This document shows positions 1-5,460 of a stretch of 10,995 nucleotides of DNA, piece by piece. A program made the translations under genes and the position numbers. The DNA comes from Candidatus Hecatellales archaeon. GTDB taxonomy: Archaea > Thermoproteota > Bathyarchaeia > Hecatellales > Hecatellaceae. Under the pieces are notes generated by a model. The model did no database searches. It was not told the origin of the DNA and saw only the letters and a list, made by a program, of their open reading frames with translations. Within the stretch, counting starts at the first letter, position 1, and every line of letters starts with the position of its first letter. The stretch spans positions 1 to 10,995 of the forward strand of contig QMXU01000023.1 of the NCBI GenBank assembly GCA_003662305.1. Direction: 5' to 3'.

Positions 1-831
1 ATCTTGGAGGGACTGAAAGGTTATGAGGCTCGGAACCTGGTTAGAAGGCTGCCGGAAGTGTCAAGCAGGGAAATATTTTTGGTTGGCGAAGCACTGGAAC
101 GCCTCTACAAGGTTTACCGGAGGTACGACTGCAAACTCGTCGAGGTGAACCCGCTGGCCATAAGCGACGATGGGAAAGCTGTTGCCCTAGATGCGAGGGT
201 GGAAATAGACGATGACGCCGTGCCCAGGCATCCTAAGCTTGGGCTAAGAGTTACTGAGGAGGCGGGCAGGCCTGAGACGGAGCTTGAAGCCATAGCCAGA
301 ACCATCGACATGGAAGACCCCAGGGGCATACTGCACTTCGTCCAGGCGGACCCGGATGGAAGCTACTCGGAAAAGCTGAACCTGGTTCCTGTGGGATTCT
401 ACAGTACCGGGACTGGTTCAACCTTGACAGCTATGGACGAGCTGGTTAGAAGAGGATACATGCCGGTTAACACGACGGATACCTCGCTGGTTCCAGCCTC
501 CAAAATATACAAGCTTACGAAGGTTATCCTTTCGCAGCCTCACATCCGAGGCTTCGTGTTTGTAAGCCCGCATTCAAGCCAGCAGCTTCTCCTGTACGCC
601 CGCGGGATGGTTAAGGCTTTAAAAGAGCTTTACCCTGAAACCGGAGGGAAACCCAATATTCCCATGGTTTTCTGCTTCCGAGGAGGCTGGGACAGGGAGG
701 CGGTAGAACTCTTCAAGAAGCATGGAATCGCGGAAAGCCCCCTAGTGGAAGTCCTATGGCGGGCAACCGAAGCTGAGACAGCTGAAGCCTTCCACAAACT
801 CTACAGGAAGTGGAAGCAGAATGCCGCGTAA
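1..831 (+). CDS. SucC-like beta subunit of an NDP-forming acyl-CoA synthetase, 5'-truncated by the window edge
   Basis: This is the C-terminal ~276 residues of an ATP-grasp acyl-CoA synthetase beta subunit; the frame is open to base 1, so the ATP-grasp N-terminus lies outside. Counting from the TTG at base 4, the metal/nucleotide motif KLVEVNPL (Glu47, Asn49) and the following ALDAR (Asp63) match the SucC ATP-grasp core. Residues 130-275 form the ligase/CoA domain, with a STGTGS-TAMDEL segment in place of the SucC NGAGLAM-TMD segment. Two loops differ strongly from SucC: the GGG loop is replaced by NTTDTS (156-161) and the FGGI loop by SPHSSQ (188-193), so the acid substrate is probably not succinate. 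The stop codon overlaps the ferredoxin start by 11 nt, and a SucD-like alpha subunit follows, so the three are cotranscribed. Known for the family: acid + CoA + NTP <-> acyl-CoA + NDP + Pi in the cytoplasm. Substrate unknown; family assignment is firm. Confidence 0.85.
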   Translation: MLEGLKGYEARNLVRRLPEVSSREIFLVGEALERLYKVYRRYDCKLVEVNPLAISDDGKAVALDARVEIDDDAVPRHPKLGLRVTEEAGRPETELEAIARTIDMEDPRGILHFVQADPDGSYSEKLNLVPVGFYSTGTGSTLTAMDELVRRGYMPVNTTDTSLVPASKIYKLTKVILSQPHIRGFVFVSPHSSQQLLLYARGMVKALKELYPETGGKPNIPMVFCFRGGWDREAVELFKKHGIAESPLVEVLWRATEAETAEAFHKLYRKWKQNAA

Positions 832-1138
832 GCTTCAAGCAGAAACCCAGGGTAAAGGAACCATCATAATCGACCTAGACCAGTGTAAAAACTGCCCAAC
901 CAAAGCGTGCGCCGGAAGCTGCCCTGTAAACCTTATTAGAATCGAGGGGGAACTTCCAGTCTTCTCCAAGCCTGCAGGCCAGGTGAAACGCTTATGCATG
1001 GACTGCTTAGCCTGCGAGCTGGAGTGCAGCCTGCAGGGCAGAGGAGCTCTCAGAATATTCTATAGGATGCCGCAGCTGGAGGAACACCTGCGTAAACTTG
1101 AAGAGAAAGGAGTTAGGGCGGTGTGGAGGAGAGGCTGA
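821..1138 (+). CDS. FixX-like 2[4Fe-4S] ferredoxin inside the acyl-CoA synthetase operon
   Basis: A 105-residue cytoplasmic ferredoxin-like protein with eight cysteines in two complete [4Fe-4S] motifs: Cys22-x2-Cys25-x4-Cys30-x3-Cys34-Pro and Cys59-x2-Cys62-x2-Cys65-x3-Cys69. The longer first spacing and the aromatic GALRIFYRMP tail recall FixX and the ferredoxin-like domain of ETF:quinone oxidoreductase, which pass electrons between ETF/acyl-CoA dehydrogenase and other carriers. Residues 85-105 are charged and probably helical. The ATG at 821 lies inside the end of the beta-subunit gene (11 nt overlap) after a GGAAG-type purine run, and the TGA overlaps the alpha-subunit ATG by one base (TGATG at 1136-1140). 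This suggests translational coupling of all three genes. Placement between the two subunits implies a physical or redox link to the synthetase, which is inference. The Fe-S nature is nearly certain; the partner is unknown. Confidence 0.85.
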   Translation: MPRKLQAETQGKGTIIIDLDQCKNCPTKACAGSCPVNLIRIEGELPVFSKPAGQVKRLCMDCLACELECSLQGRGALRIFYRMPQLEEHLRKLEEKGVRAVWRRG

Positions 1139-2043
1139 TGGCCATTCTGATAGACGAGAACACTTCATGCGTCGTTCAAGGTATAACTGGCAGGGTAGGG
1201 CTGGCTGCCACCCGGATAATGGTTAAATACGGCACGAGAGTGGTCGCCGGGGTTGCACCTGGAAGAGGCGGGTTGAAGGCTGACGGCATACCAGTATACA
1301 ACACGGTTGAGGAAGCCCGTGAAAACCACCCTGAAATCTTGGCTTCAACCGTGATTGTTCCAGCCCTTCTCGCCAAGGAGGCAGCCTTGGAGGCTATGGA
1401 CGCAGGGGTAAGGCTTGTGGTGCTTAACCCTGAACGTGTCCCCCACCAGGACATGCTGGAAATCATAGAGTACAGCAGAAGGAGGAAGGCCATGGTTATA
1501 GGTCCTAACAGCCCCGGGATGGTAACCCCCCACAAAGCTATGCTCGGCATATACGCTGTGGGAGCAGGGGTTGAATGGCTTTACGAAACCTTCAAGCCTG
1601 GCCCTGTAGGCGTGATTTCAAGGAGCGGAGGCCAGTCGACAACCGTAGCCTACATGCTCACCAACGCAGGGATAGGGCAGACAACCGTTGTGGGGATAGG
1701 GGGAGACCCCTTTGTAGGCTCAAGGTTCGTAGACCTCCTACCCCTCTTCGAGAAAGACCCTGAAACCAGGGCAGTGGTAATCTTCGGCGAAATCGGAACC
1801 CTCCAAGAGGAGGAGGTAGCAGACCTACTAAAGCGGGGAGGCTTCACCAAGCCGCTAATCGCCTACGTAGCCGGGAAAGCAGCCAAACCCGGAATGCGGT
1901 ACGGACACGCCGGAGCCATCATCGAACGCGGAGTAGGAACCGCGGAAAGCAAAATGGAGGCGCTCAAGGAGGCCGGAGCCACCGTGCTGGAAAGCTTAAG
2001 CGACCTGCCGGAAACCGTGAAAAAACTGCTGAGCCAGGGATAG
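1138..2043 (+). CDS. SucD-like alpha subunit of an NDP-forming acyl-CoA synthetase
   Basis: This 301-residue protein is close in length to SucD (about 290). It has the N-terminal CoA-binding Rossmann domain (ILIDENTSCVVQGITGRVG from residue 3), the ligase domain with GIGGDPFVGSRFVDLLPLF (186-204), GEIGTLQEEE (217-226) and the phosphohistidine motif RYGHAGAII with His257, which carries the phosphate between CoA ligation and nucleotide. In the CoA region GPNCPG reads GPNSPG (122-127), and the usual TEGIP-like segment reads NPERVP (97-102). The ATG at 1138 is chosen over an in-frame GTG at 1123 because it matches the usual SucD N-terminus, follows a GGAGGAGAGG ribosome binding site (1125-1134) and overlaps the ferredoxin stop by one base. 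It is the third gene of a coupled operon with the beta subunit and ferredoxin. It ends 8 nt before the opposite-strand tRNA. The catalytic machinery is intact; the acid substrate is not shown. Confidence 0.9.
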   Translation: MAILIDENTSCVVQGITGRVGLAATRIMVKYGTRVVAGVAPGRGGLKADGIPVYNTVEEARENHPEILASTVIVPALLAKEAALEAMDAGVRLVVLNPERVPHQDMLEIIEYSRRRKAMVIGPNSPGMVTPHKAMLGIYAVGAGVEWLYETFKPGPVGVISRSGGQSTTVAYMLTNAGIGQTTVVGIGGDPFVGSRFVDLLPLFEKDPETRAVVIFGEIGTLQEEEVADLLKRGGFTKPLIAYVAGKAAKPGMRYGHAGAIIERGVGTAESKMEALKEAGATVLESLSDLPETVKKLLSQG

Positions 2044-2051
2044 CTGGAAAA

Positions 2052-2129
2052 TGGTAGCGGGGCGTGGATTTGAACCACGGCTCTCGGGGTTATGAGCCCC
2101 GCGGGTTAACCTGGCTACCCCACCCCGCG
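2052..2129 (-). tRNA. tRNA-Met(CAU), initiator type, CCA encoded
   Basis: Read on the minus strand, the gene folds into a complete cloverleaf. It has a 7-nt acceptor stem (six G-C pairs plus a terminal mismatch), U8, a 4-bp D stem GGGU/ACCC, an anticodon stem CGGGG/CCCCG around the loop CUCAUAA (anticodon CAU), a 5-nt variable loop and a T arm CGUGG-UUCAAAU-CCACG. Discriminator A73 is at 2055 and an encoded CCA at 2054-2052. The run of G-C pairs at 29-31/39-41 and the overall sequence are typical of archaeal initiator tRNA rather than elongator Met or Ile2(CAU). There is no intron. Oddity: nt 1 is C (base 2129) opposite U72, where archaeal initiators normally have A1-U72. The gene is convergent with the sucD-like gene. 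Confidence 0.93.
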
Positions 2130-2184
2130 TCACTAAGTAGCCTTTCAGAACCTGTCTGGTTCAAGTCATAAGATTCAAAGGGCG

Positions 2185-2200
2185 GTTTATAAGTTTTAAG
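2185..2200 (-). promoter_or_regulatory. Probable TATA/BRE promoter for the initiator tRNA
   Basis: On the minus strand this reads TTAAAACTTATAAACC: an A-rich BRE-like stretch followed by CTTATAAA. The TATA centre is near 2190, predicting initiation near 2163 and a leader of about 34 nt that RNase P would remove. The same box is nearly palindromic, but on the plus strand it is preceded by GC-rich sequence rather than a BRE, so the minus orientation is preferred. Confidence 0.5.
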
Positions 2201-2206
2201 GGTAGG

Positions 2207-2281
2207 TGGGTTCAGTTCGCCCGTCGTTTACTCTTCAGAGCCCCTCCAAGCTCTGCTAAGGCTGAACTCATCATCCCCAAC
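2207..2281 (-). ncRNA. C/D box sRNA, predicted double guide for 16S rRNA C1402 and G902
   Basis: Minus-strand order: C box ATGATGA (2274-2268), 12-nt guide (2267-2256), D'-like CAGA (2255-2252), 13-nt linker, C'-like CTGAAGA (2238-2232), 16-nt guide (2231-2216), D box CTGA (2215-2212). Short flanks TGGG (before C) and CCCA (after D) can pair as the terminal K-turn stem. D guide positions N3-N11 (CGACGGGCG) pair perfectly with the universal 16S segment CGCCCGUCG, and N5 falls on C1402 (E. coli numbering). D' guide N3-N11 (TTCAGCCTT) pairs with the archaeal 16S segment AAGGCUGAA, and N5 falls on G902. Known: C/D sRNAs with L7Ae, Nop5 and fibrillarin 2'-O-methylate the nucleotide paired to N5 upstream of D/D'. 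A TATA box sits about 26 bp upstream. The rRNA sequences are recalled, and this genome's rRNA is not in the window. Two independent guide matches, boxes and promoter spacing make chance unlikely. Confidence 0.83.
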
Positions 2282-2303
2282 CCTAGTGAAGCACTCCCCC
2301 GCT

Positions 2304-2316
2304 GTTTAAAGTTTTC
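2304..2316 (-). promoter_or_regulatory. TATA/BRE promoter of the C/D box sRNA
   Basis: On the minus strand the site reads GGAAAACTTTAAAC: a BRE-like GGAAAA directly before the TATA box CTTTAAAC (2311-2304). The TATA centre at about 2307 predicts initiation near 2281, a few bases before the sRNA's C box. This spacing independently supports the RNA gene's 5' end. Confidence 0.65.
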
Positions 2317-2332
2317 CGAGGAGAAGCAAATG

Positions 2333-2342
2333 AAAAGTTTAC
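2333..2342 (+). promoter_or_regulatory. Weak candidate promoter for the LysA-like gene
   Basis: AAAAGTTTAC lies about 26 bp before position 2365, giving a leader of roughly 9 nt in front of the GTG at 2374. It resembles the AAAGTTTAAC element ahead of the gene at 9502. No other good plus-strand TATA box is seen in 2130-2373, a stretch otherwise holding only the sRNA and the two minus-strand promoters. Tentative. Confidence 0.3.
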
Positions 2343-2373
2343 TTGAAGCGGAGGGTAAATAGGTTTAAGGCTG

Positions 2374-3741
2374 GTGAAATCTTTGGCTCACGCTGGAGTG
2401 AAGCTTCCCCATGAGGGGTTCTCCGTTAACAGGCTGGGCCACCTGGTTTTAGACGGGTACGACCTAGTTGAGCTGGCTGAGAAATTCGGCACTCCCCTCT
2501 ACGTGGTTTCTGAGGGGAGGCTGAGGGAGAACTATAGGAGGCTGGCTGACGCCTTCAAAGCCCACTACCCAGGCGAAACCATTATAGCCTACGCGGTTAA
2601 GGCTAACTTCACGCTTGCCATAATCCGGGTTTTCGCCTTGGAAGGCGCTTGGGCTGAAACCTTCACAGGCCCGGAGCTTCACATGGCCTTGATGGCTGGG
2701 GTTAAGCCTGAAAGGATACTCCTAACGGGTGCCAGCAGGCTTGAAAACGATTTTAGGGAGGCCCTTGAGGTGAGGGTAGGCCTCATAGTTGCCGACTCGC
2801 TTCCAGAGCTTTACAGGATTAGCAGAGCCGCAGTGGAGCTAGGAGCTGAAGCGAAGGTGCTGATAAGGGTTAACCCAGCCCTAGAGGTTCCAACCCACCC
2901 AAGCATTGCCACAGGTGTTAGGGGGACAAAGTTTGGAGTTGACGTTCCAAGCGGAGACGCCTTCAAAGCCTTCGAGGAGGCTTTAGGCTTGGATGGAGTC
3001 AGGGTTCTAGGCGTCCACACCCATATCGGCTCTAGGATTATGAGGGTTGAACCTTTCATCGAGGCTGCCAGCTGCATCGTCGACTTTGCAGGAGAGCTTA
3101 ACAGCCGTTTAGGGTTTAAACCTGAATACCTAGATTTAGGCGGAGGCTTCGGCATACCCTACAAGCCTGAGGAATACAGTGAAGCCCTAAACCTCAACCT
3201 GCTGGCAGAAAAAATTTCAGAGGCCATCATTGAAGGATTCAAAAAGAATGGACTGAGGCTTCCGAAGCTTATTTTCGAGCCTGGGAGAAGCCTGGTAGGC
3301 GACGCAGAGCTGCTTCTAGCCAAGGTTAGAAACGTCAAGGAAACCCCAAGCGGCAAATATGTTTTCTTAGATGCCTCAACCAACCATTTAACCCCCGTGC
3401 TGCTGGTTGACCAGTACTTTGAAATCGTCCTGGCGAACAAGGCGGACAGGGCAGCTGAGGAGACTGTGAGCTTCGCGGGCTCCCTATGCTTTACGGCTGA
3501 TGTCATAGCTTTGAACAGGAGAGCCCCGAAGGTTGAGCCTGGAGACCTGGCTGCAGTCTTAAGCGTTGGAGCCTACTGTAAATCCTCCTGCATGGTGCAT
3601 AACGCCCAGCCTAAGCCTCCCACGGTTATGCTCAGCAGCCGTGGGGCTGAGATGGTTCAGCGTGGTGAAACCCTAGACGACCTGGTAGCCCGCGACCTTA
3701 TCCCTCCAGGGCTATACCATGCTTCTTCAGAGCAGTCTTAA
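2374..3741 (+). CDS. Fold-type III PLP amino acid decarboxylase, LysA-like, substrate uncertain
   Basis: The protein has 455 residues, slightly longer than diaminopimelate decarboxylase (about 420). It has an N-terminal TIM barrel and a C-terminal beta domain. Visible motifs: YAVKAN with PLP lysine Lys76, HTHIGSRI (215-222), the phosphate-binding GGGFGIPY (256-263), EPGRS (302-306), the active-site Cys372 with Asp376, and GAY (399-401). It is a homodimeric cytosolic PLP decarboxylase by family. Several LysA substrate contacts are absent: the RPALY segment reads TPVLL (340-344), and the Glu of CESGD is Phe373 (CFTAD). The Arg of EPGR and the Tyr of GAY remain. True diaminopimelate decarboxylation is therefore doubtful, and another amino acid or polyamine precursor is possible. 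The GTG at 2374 is the first start after an in-frame stop at 2356; GTG 2398 is an alternative. No lysine genes are nearby. The 3' end overlaps an opposite-strand small ORF by 44 bp. Confidence 0.8.
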   Translation: MKSLAHAGVKLPHEGFSVNRLGHLVLDGYDLVELAEKFGTPLYVVSEGRLRENYRRLADAFKAHYPGETIIAYAVKANFTLAIIRVFALEGAWAETFTGPELHMALMAGVKPERILLTGASRLENDFREALEVRVGLIVADSLPELYRISRAAVELGAEAKVLIRVNPALEVPTHPSIATGVRGTKFGVDVPSGDAFKAFEEALGLDGVRVLGVHTHIGSRIMRVEPFIEAASCIVDFAGELNSRLGFKPEYLDLGGGFGIPYKPEEYSEALNLNLLAEKISEAIIEGFKKNGLRLPKLIFEPGRSLVGDAELLLAKVRNVKETPSGKYVFLDASTNHLTPVLLVDQYFEIVLANKADRAAEETVSFAGSLCFTADVIALNRRAPKVEPGDLAAVLSVGAYCKSSCMVHNAQPKPPTVMLSSRGAEMVQRGETLDDLVARDLIPPGLYHASSEQS

Positions 3742-3931
3742 CCTTCTCCAGTTCCTCCCTTAACTCTCTAACCTGCTCGTACAGGGCTTGAAGGCTTAAA
3801 GGAGAAGCTGGAACGCTGGGGCGAACGTCTCCTGGAAGCTTAGAGGAGGGAAGCCTCCTGCCAGCCAGACTGTCAGGCCTGAAAACTTCACCCAACAACA
3901 TCCACCATAAAACGGGAGGACGCTGCAACAT
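3698..3931 (-). CDS. Small hypothetical protein with C-terminal coiled coil
   Basis: A 77-residue ORF I do not recognise. Residues 1-12 are hydrophobic and aromatic (PPVLWWMLLG), the middle is Pro/Ser/Arg-rich, and residues 46-72 (LQALYEQVRELREELEKVKT and onward) show a leucine-spaced, charged coiled-coil pattern that chance reading frames rarely give. The ATG at 3931 follows AGG-T5, a weak ribosome binding site; a second ATG at 3901 is possible. It lies 54 nt downstream of the acylphosphatase gene on the same strand and may share its transcript. Its last 44 bp overlap the 3' end of the LysA-like gene in the opposite direction, so part of the sequence is constrained by both. It could be an artefact, but the heptad pattern argues for a real product. 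Confidence 0.45.
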   Translation of the reverse strand: MLQRPPVLWWMLLGEVFRPDSLAGRRLPSSKLPGDVRPSVPASPLSLQALYEQVRELREELEKVKTALKKHGIALEG

Positions 3932-3985
3932 AAAAACCTAGAGAGCTTGAAACGTAAGCCTACAAGGGTTTGCCTTCAGAGAAAA

Positions 3986-4261
3986 TCAGTACCTGATCTT
4001 GAAGCCTTTATGTTCTCCTGTAGGTGTTTCCCAGCGGACTTCTACGTTTTCAACCTCTGCGGCGGGAGGCCCACGCCTGCAGAATTCTATCATGCGTTCT
4101 ACGGCTTCCTTTTCACCTTCGAACACTGCTTCAACCCTTCCGTCTGGAAGGTTGCGAACCCATCCTTTAACCCCAAGCTTTTCAGCTTCATCCCTAGTGT
4201 ACCAGCGGAAGAAAACGCCCTGAACCCTGCCAGCCACGTAAACATGAGCTCGAACAGTCAT
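3986..4261 (-). CDS. acyP: Acylphosphatase
   Basis: A 91-residue protein of exactly the usual acylphosphatase length. It hydrolyses acyl phosphates (for example carbamoyl-, acetyl- or 1,3-bisphosphoglycerate-type) in the cytoplasm. The signature GRVQGVFFRWYTRDEAEKLG supplies the phosphate-cradle loop and catalytic Arg19. The second signature, GWVRNLPDGRVEAVFEG (33-49), supplies catalytic Asn37. The C-terminus GFKIRY matches the family's closing beta strand. The ATG at 4261 is chosen because a strong GAGGAGAGG ribosome binding site (4275-4267) lies 5 nt upstream; a longer reading frame to 4363 has no family homology in its extra part. It is probably transcribed alone or with the small ORF downstream. 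Confidence 0.95.
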   Translation of the reverse strand: MTVRAHVYVAGRVQGVFFRWYTRDEAEKLGVKGWVRNLPDGRVEAVFEGEKEAVERMIEFCRRGPPAAEVENVEVRWETPTGEHKGFKIRY

Positions 4262-4266
4262 TTTAA

Positions 4267-4275
4267 CCTCTCCTC
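4267..4275 (-). promoter_or_regulatory. Strong ribosome binding site of acyP
   Basis: GAGGAGAGG on the minus strand, 5 nt before the ATG at 4261. It decides the acylphosphatase start against the longer open frame. Confidence 0.85.
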
Positions 4276-4310
4276 TGATGTAAAAATAAGAATGAATTTT
4301 CACATTGAAA

Positions 4311-4324
4311 AGGTTTAAGCTTTC
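4311..4324 (-). promoter_or_regulatory. Probable acyP promoter
   Basis: The minus strand reads GAAAGCTTAAACCT, a BRE-like GAAA followed by an AT-rich TATA-like box centred near 4315. It predicts initiation near 4288 and a leader of about 27 nt carrying the GAGGAGAGG site. The rest of 4325-4458, between this element and the end of the NrfD-type gene, shows no gene I can support. A T-rich minus-strand run at about 4279-4290 could also help end transcripts arriving from the Fe-S/NrfD operon. Confidence 0.5.
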
Positions 4325-4458
4325 AGCCTTGGCTATGCCGTTGCAGCCCTTCAATTTCTCCACATGGAAGGAGGAAGCCCAACGGGCTGTTCGTATTCAA
4401 CGCTTGGGCATCAAGGAATATCATGGGGAAATCTGGGAGGCGCAGCTGGTGTTTAGGT

Positions 4459-5460
4459 TTAAAGCTGACCTCCGAACAGTACTACGTACCTTAAGATGAA
4501 GCCTCCTATAAGGACAAGGACGAACCCTAGATATATTAAGGCGAGATTTTCAGGCTGGTGGAGTTTAGGTTTCTCTCTAAGCTTAAGGAGAAGCCATAAG
4601 ATGATGGGGATGAGAATTCCAACAGTAATAAAGCCTATCCAGAAGGCAGGACTCAGCACACCGTAAACCACGTTTAGGAAACCCCTCGTTTGAACAACAC
4701 TTAATAGGTAAGCGAAAACGAGGATAAGCTCGCCGAGCATTAAAGGAACGTCAAAGCCTTCCACTCTCTTCTCAACCTTCATAAGCTCTATGCTTCTGCT
4801 TAAGAGCTCTCTGAACTCTGGGCACAGTCTTGGCACAAGTATTCCGATTATTGGGGTGAAGAGGCCTGCTGCTACGAGTCCTGTGGAGACTCCTGAAGCG
4901 GTGAAAAGCCAGGGGAGCAGGGGGGAAGCCCAGAAGGTTACGCCGCGGGCGAAGGATAGGAGAAGCCCTGTGTAAACCATGGTGGCAACGGCGAAAACGC
5001 AGCCTACAGCCTCAAAGAACAATATCACCTTCTCTTCAACACTTTCAAAGTAGATTCTCTCCCCGACATTTTCAAGCTTAACCGTTCTTTCCCTCTCGCG
5101 GAAAACCCATAAAATAGAGGTTATTACACCCAAAACAGTGAAAATAGAGATAACCCATGTTCCAACAGTCATCATTGACTCCGGCAGATGACTGAAAGCA
5201 TAAATCATGTTAACAGGAGCCACAATGAAACGTTTAAGGTCTAAAACTAAAGGCACTAGGCCTAGAATAATAGCCACAGTGCCGATGTAAATTCCAGACC
5301 TGGCGAAAACCCTGTAAGACTCGTTTTCCCGGGCTAGAAAGTGAGCCATGGAGCCGCTTAGAAAGGCTCCGCCAGCCAGCCCTCCAAGGTAAAGGTAAAC
5401 TGCAATGAGTATACCCCAGGTAACTTCTTCTCCTCTCAGTAATCCGAACAGGTCGATCAT
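4459..5460 (-). CDS. NrfD/PsrC-type membrane anchor subunit of a molybdoenzyme complex
   Basis: A 333-residue integral membrane protein with about eight helices (roughly 14-39, 52-78, 99-121, 145-172, 180-212, 237-257, 266-293, 305-329). The glycine-rich, small-residue first helix region (YLYLGGLAGGAFLSG, 23-37) is typical of the NrfD/PsrC family, which binds quinone and links it to an outward-facing Fe-S subunit. A charged cytosolic or external loop lies at 121-144. Its ATG overlaps the end of the Fe-S subunit gene by 4 nt (ATGA type), so the two are translationally coupled. With the divergent catalytic gene and chaperone it completes an A-B-C respiratory enzyme. Whether it drives quinone reduction or oxidation cannot be read from sequence. 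Family firm; exact enzyme open. Confidence 0.9.
   Translation of the reverse strand: MIDLFGLLRGEEVTWGILIAVYLYLGGLAGGAFLSGSMAHFLARENESYRVFARSGIYIGTVAIILGLVPLVLDLKRFIVAPVNMIYAFSHLPESMMTVGTWVISIFTVLGVITSILWVFRERERTVKLENVGERIYFESVEEKVILFFEAVGCVFAVATMVYTGLLLSFARGVTFWASPLLPWLFTASGVSTGLVAAGLFTPIIGILVPRLCPEFRELLSRSIELMKVEKRVEGFDVPLMLGELILVFAYLLSVVQTRGFLNVVYGVLSPAFWIGFITVGILIPIILWLLLKLREKPKLHQPENLALIYLGFVLVLIGGFILRYVVLFGGQL

Noticed and set aside
1123..1137. GTG at 1123 as the SucD-like start.
   Set aside because: The five extra residues encode the ribosome binding site of the ATG at 1138, which matches the family's N-terminus.
2052..2129. The CAU tRNA as tRNA-Ile2, the TiaS substrate, given tiaS in the same window.
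   Set aside because: The anticodon-stem G-C run and the general sequence fit initiator tRNA-Met; tiaS is 8 kb away and shows no specific link.
2210..2267. Nested inverted repeats (GTTCAG...CTGAAC and CAGAGC...GCTCTG) as a plus-strand leader structure or riboswitch for the LysA-like gene.
   Set aside because: The repeats are better explained by the minus-strand C/D box sRNA (guide, D', C' and D boxes fall on them), and the plus-strand TATA candidates lack BRE context.
3947..4318. Long plus-strand frame opposite acyP.
   Set aside because: It is antisense to a clear acylphosphatase with both catalytic signatures, and its translation is low-complexity with many Phe/Pro/Ser residues.
4262..4363. 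N-terminal extension of acylphosphatase to 4363.
   Set aside because: The strong GAGGAGAGG site and family length set the start at 4261; the extension includes the promoter.
4305..4499. 64-residue plus-strand open frame between acyP and the NrfD-type gene.
   Set aside because: It overlaps the acyP promoter and the end of the NrfD-type gene, has no recognisable domain, and its start coincides with minus-strand promoter sequence.
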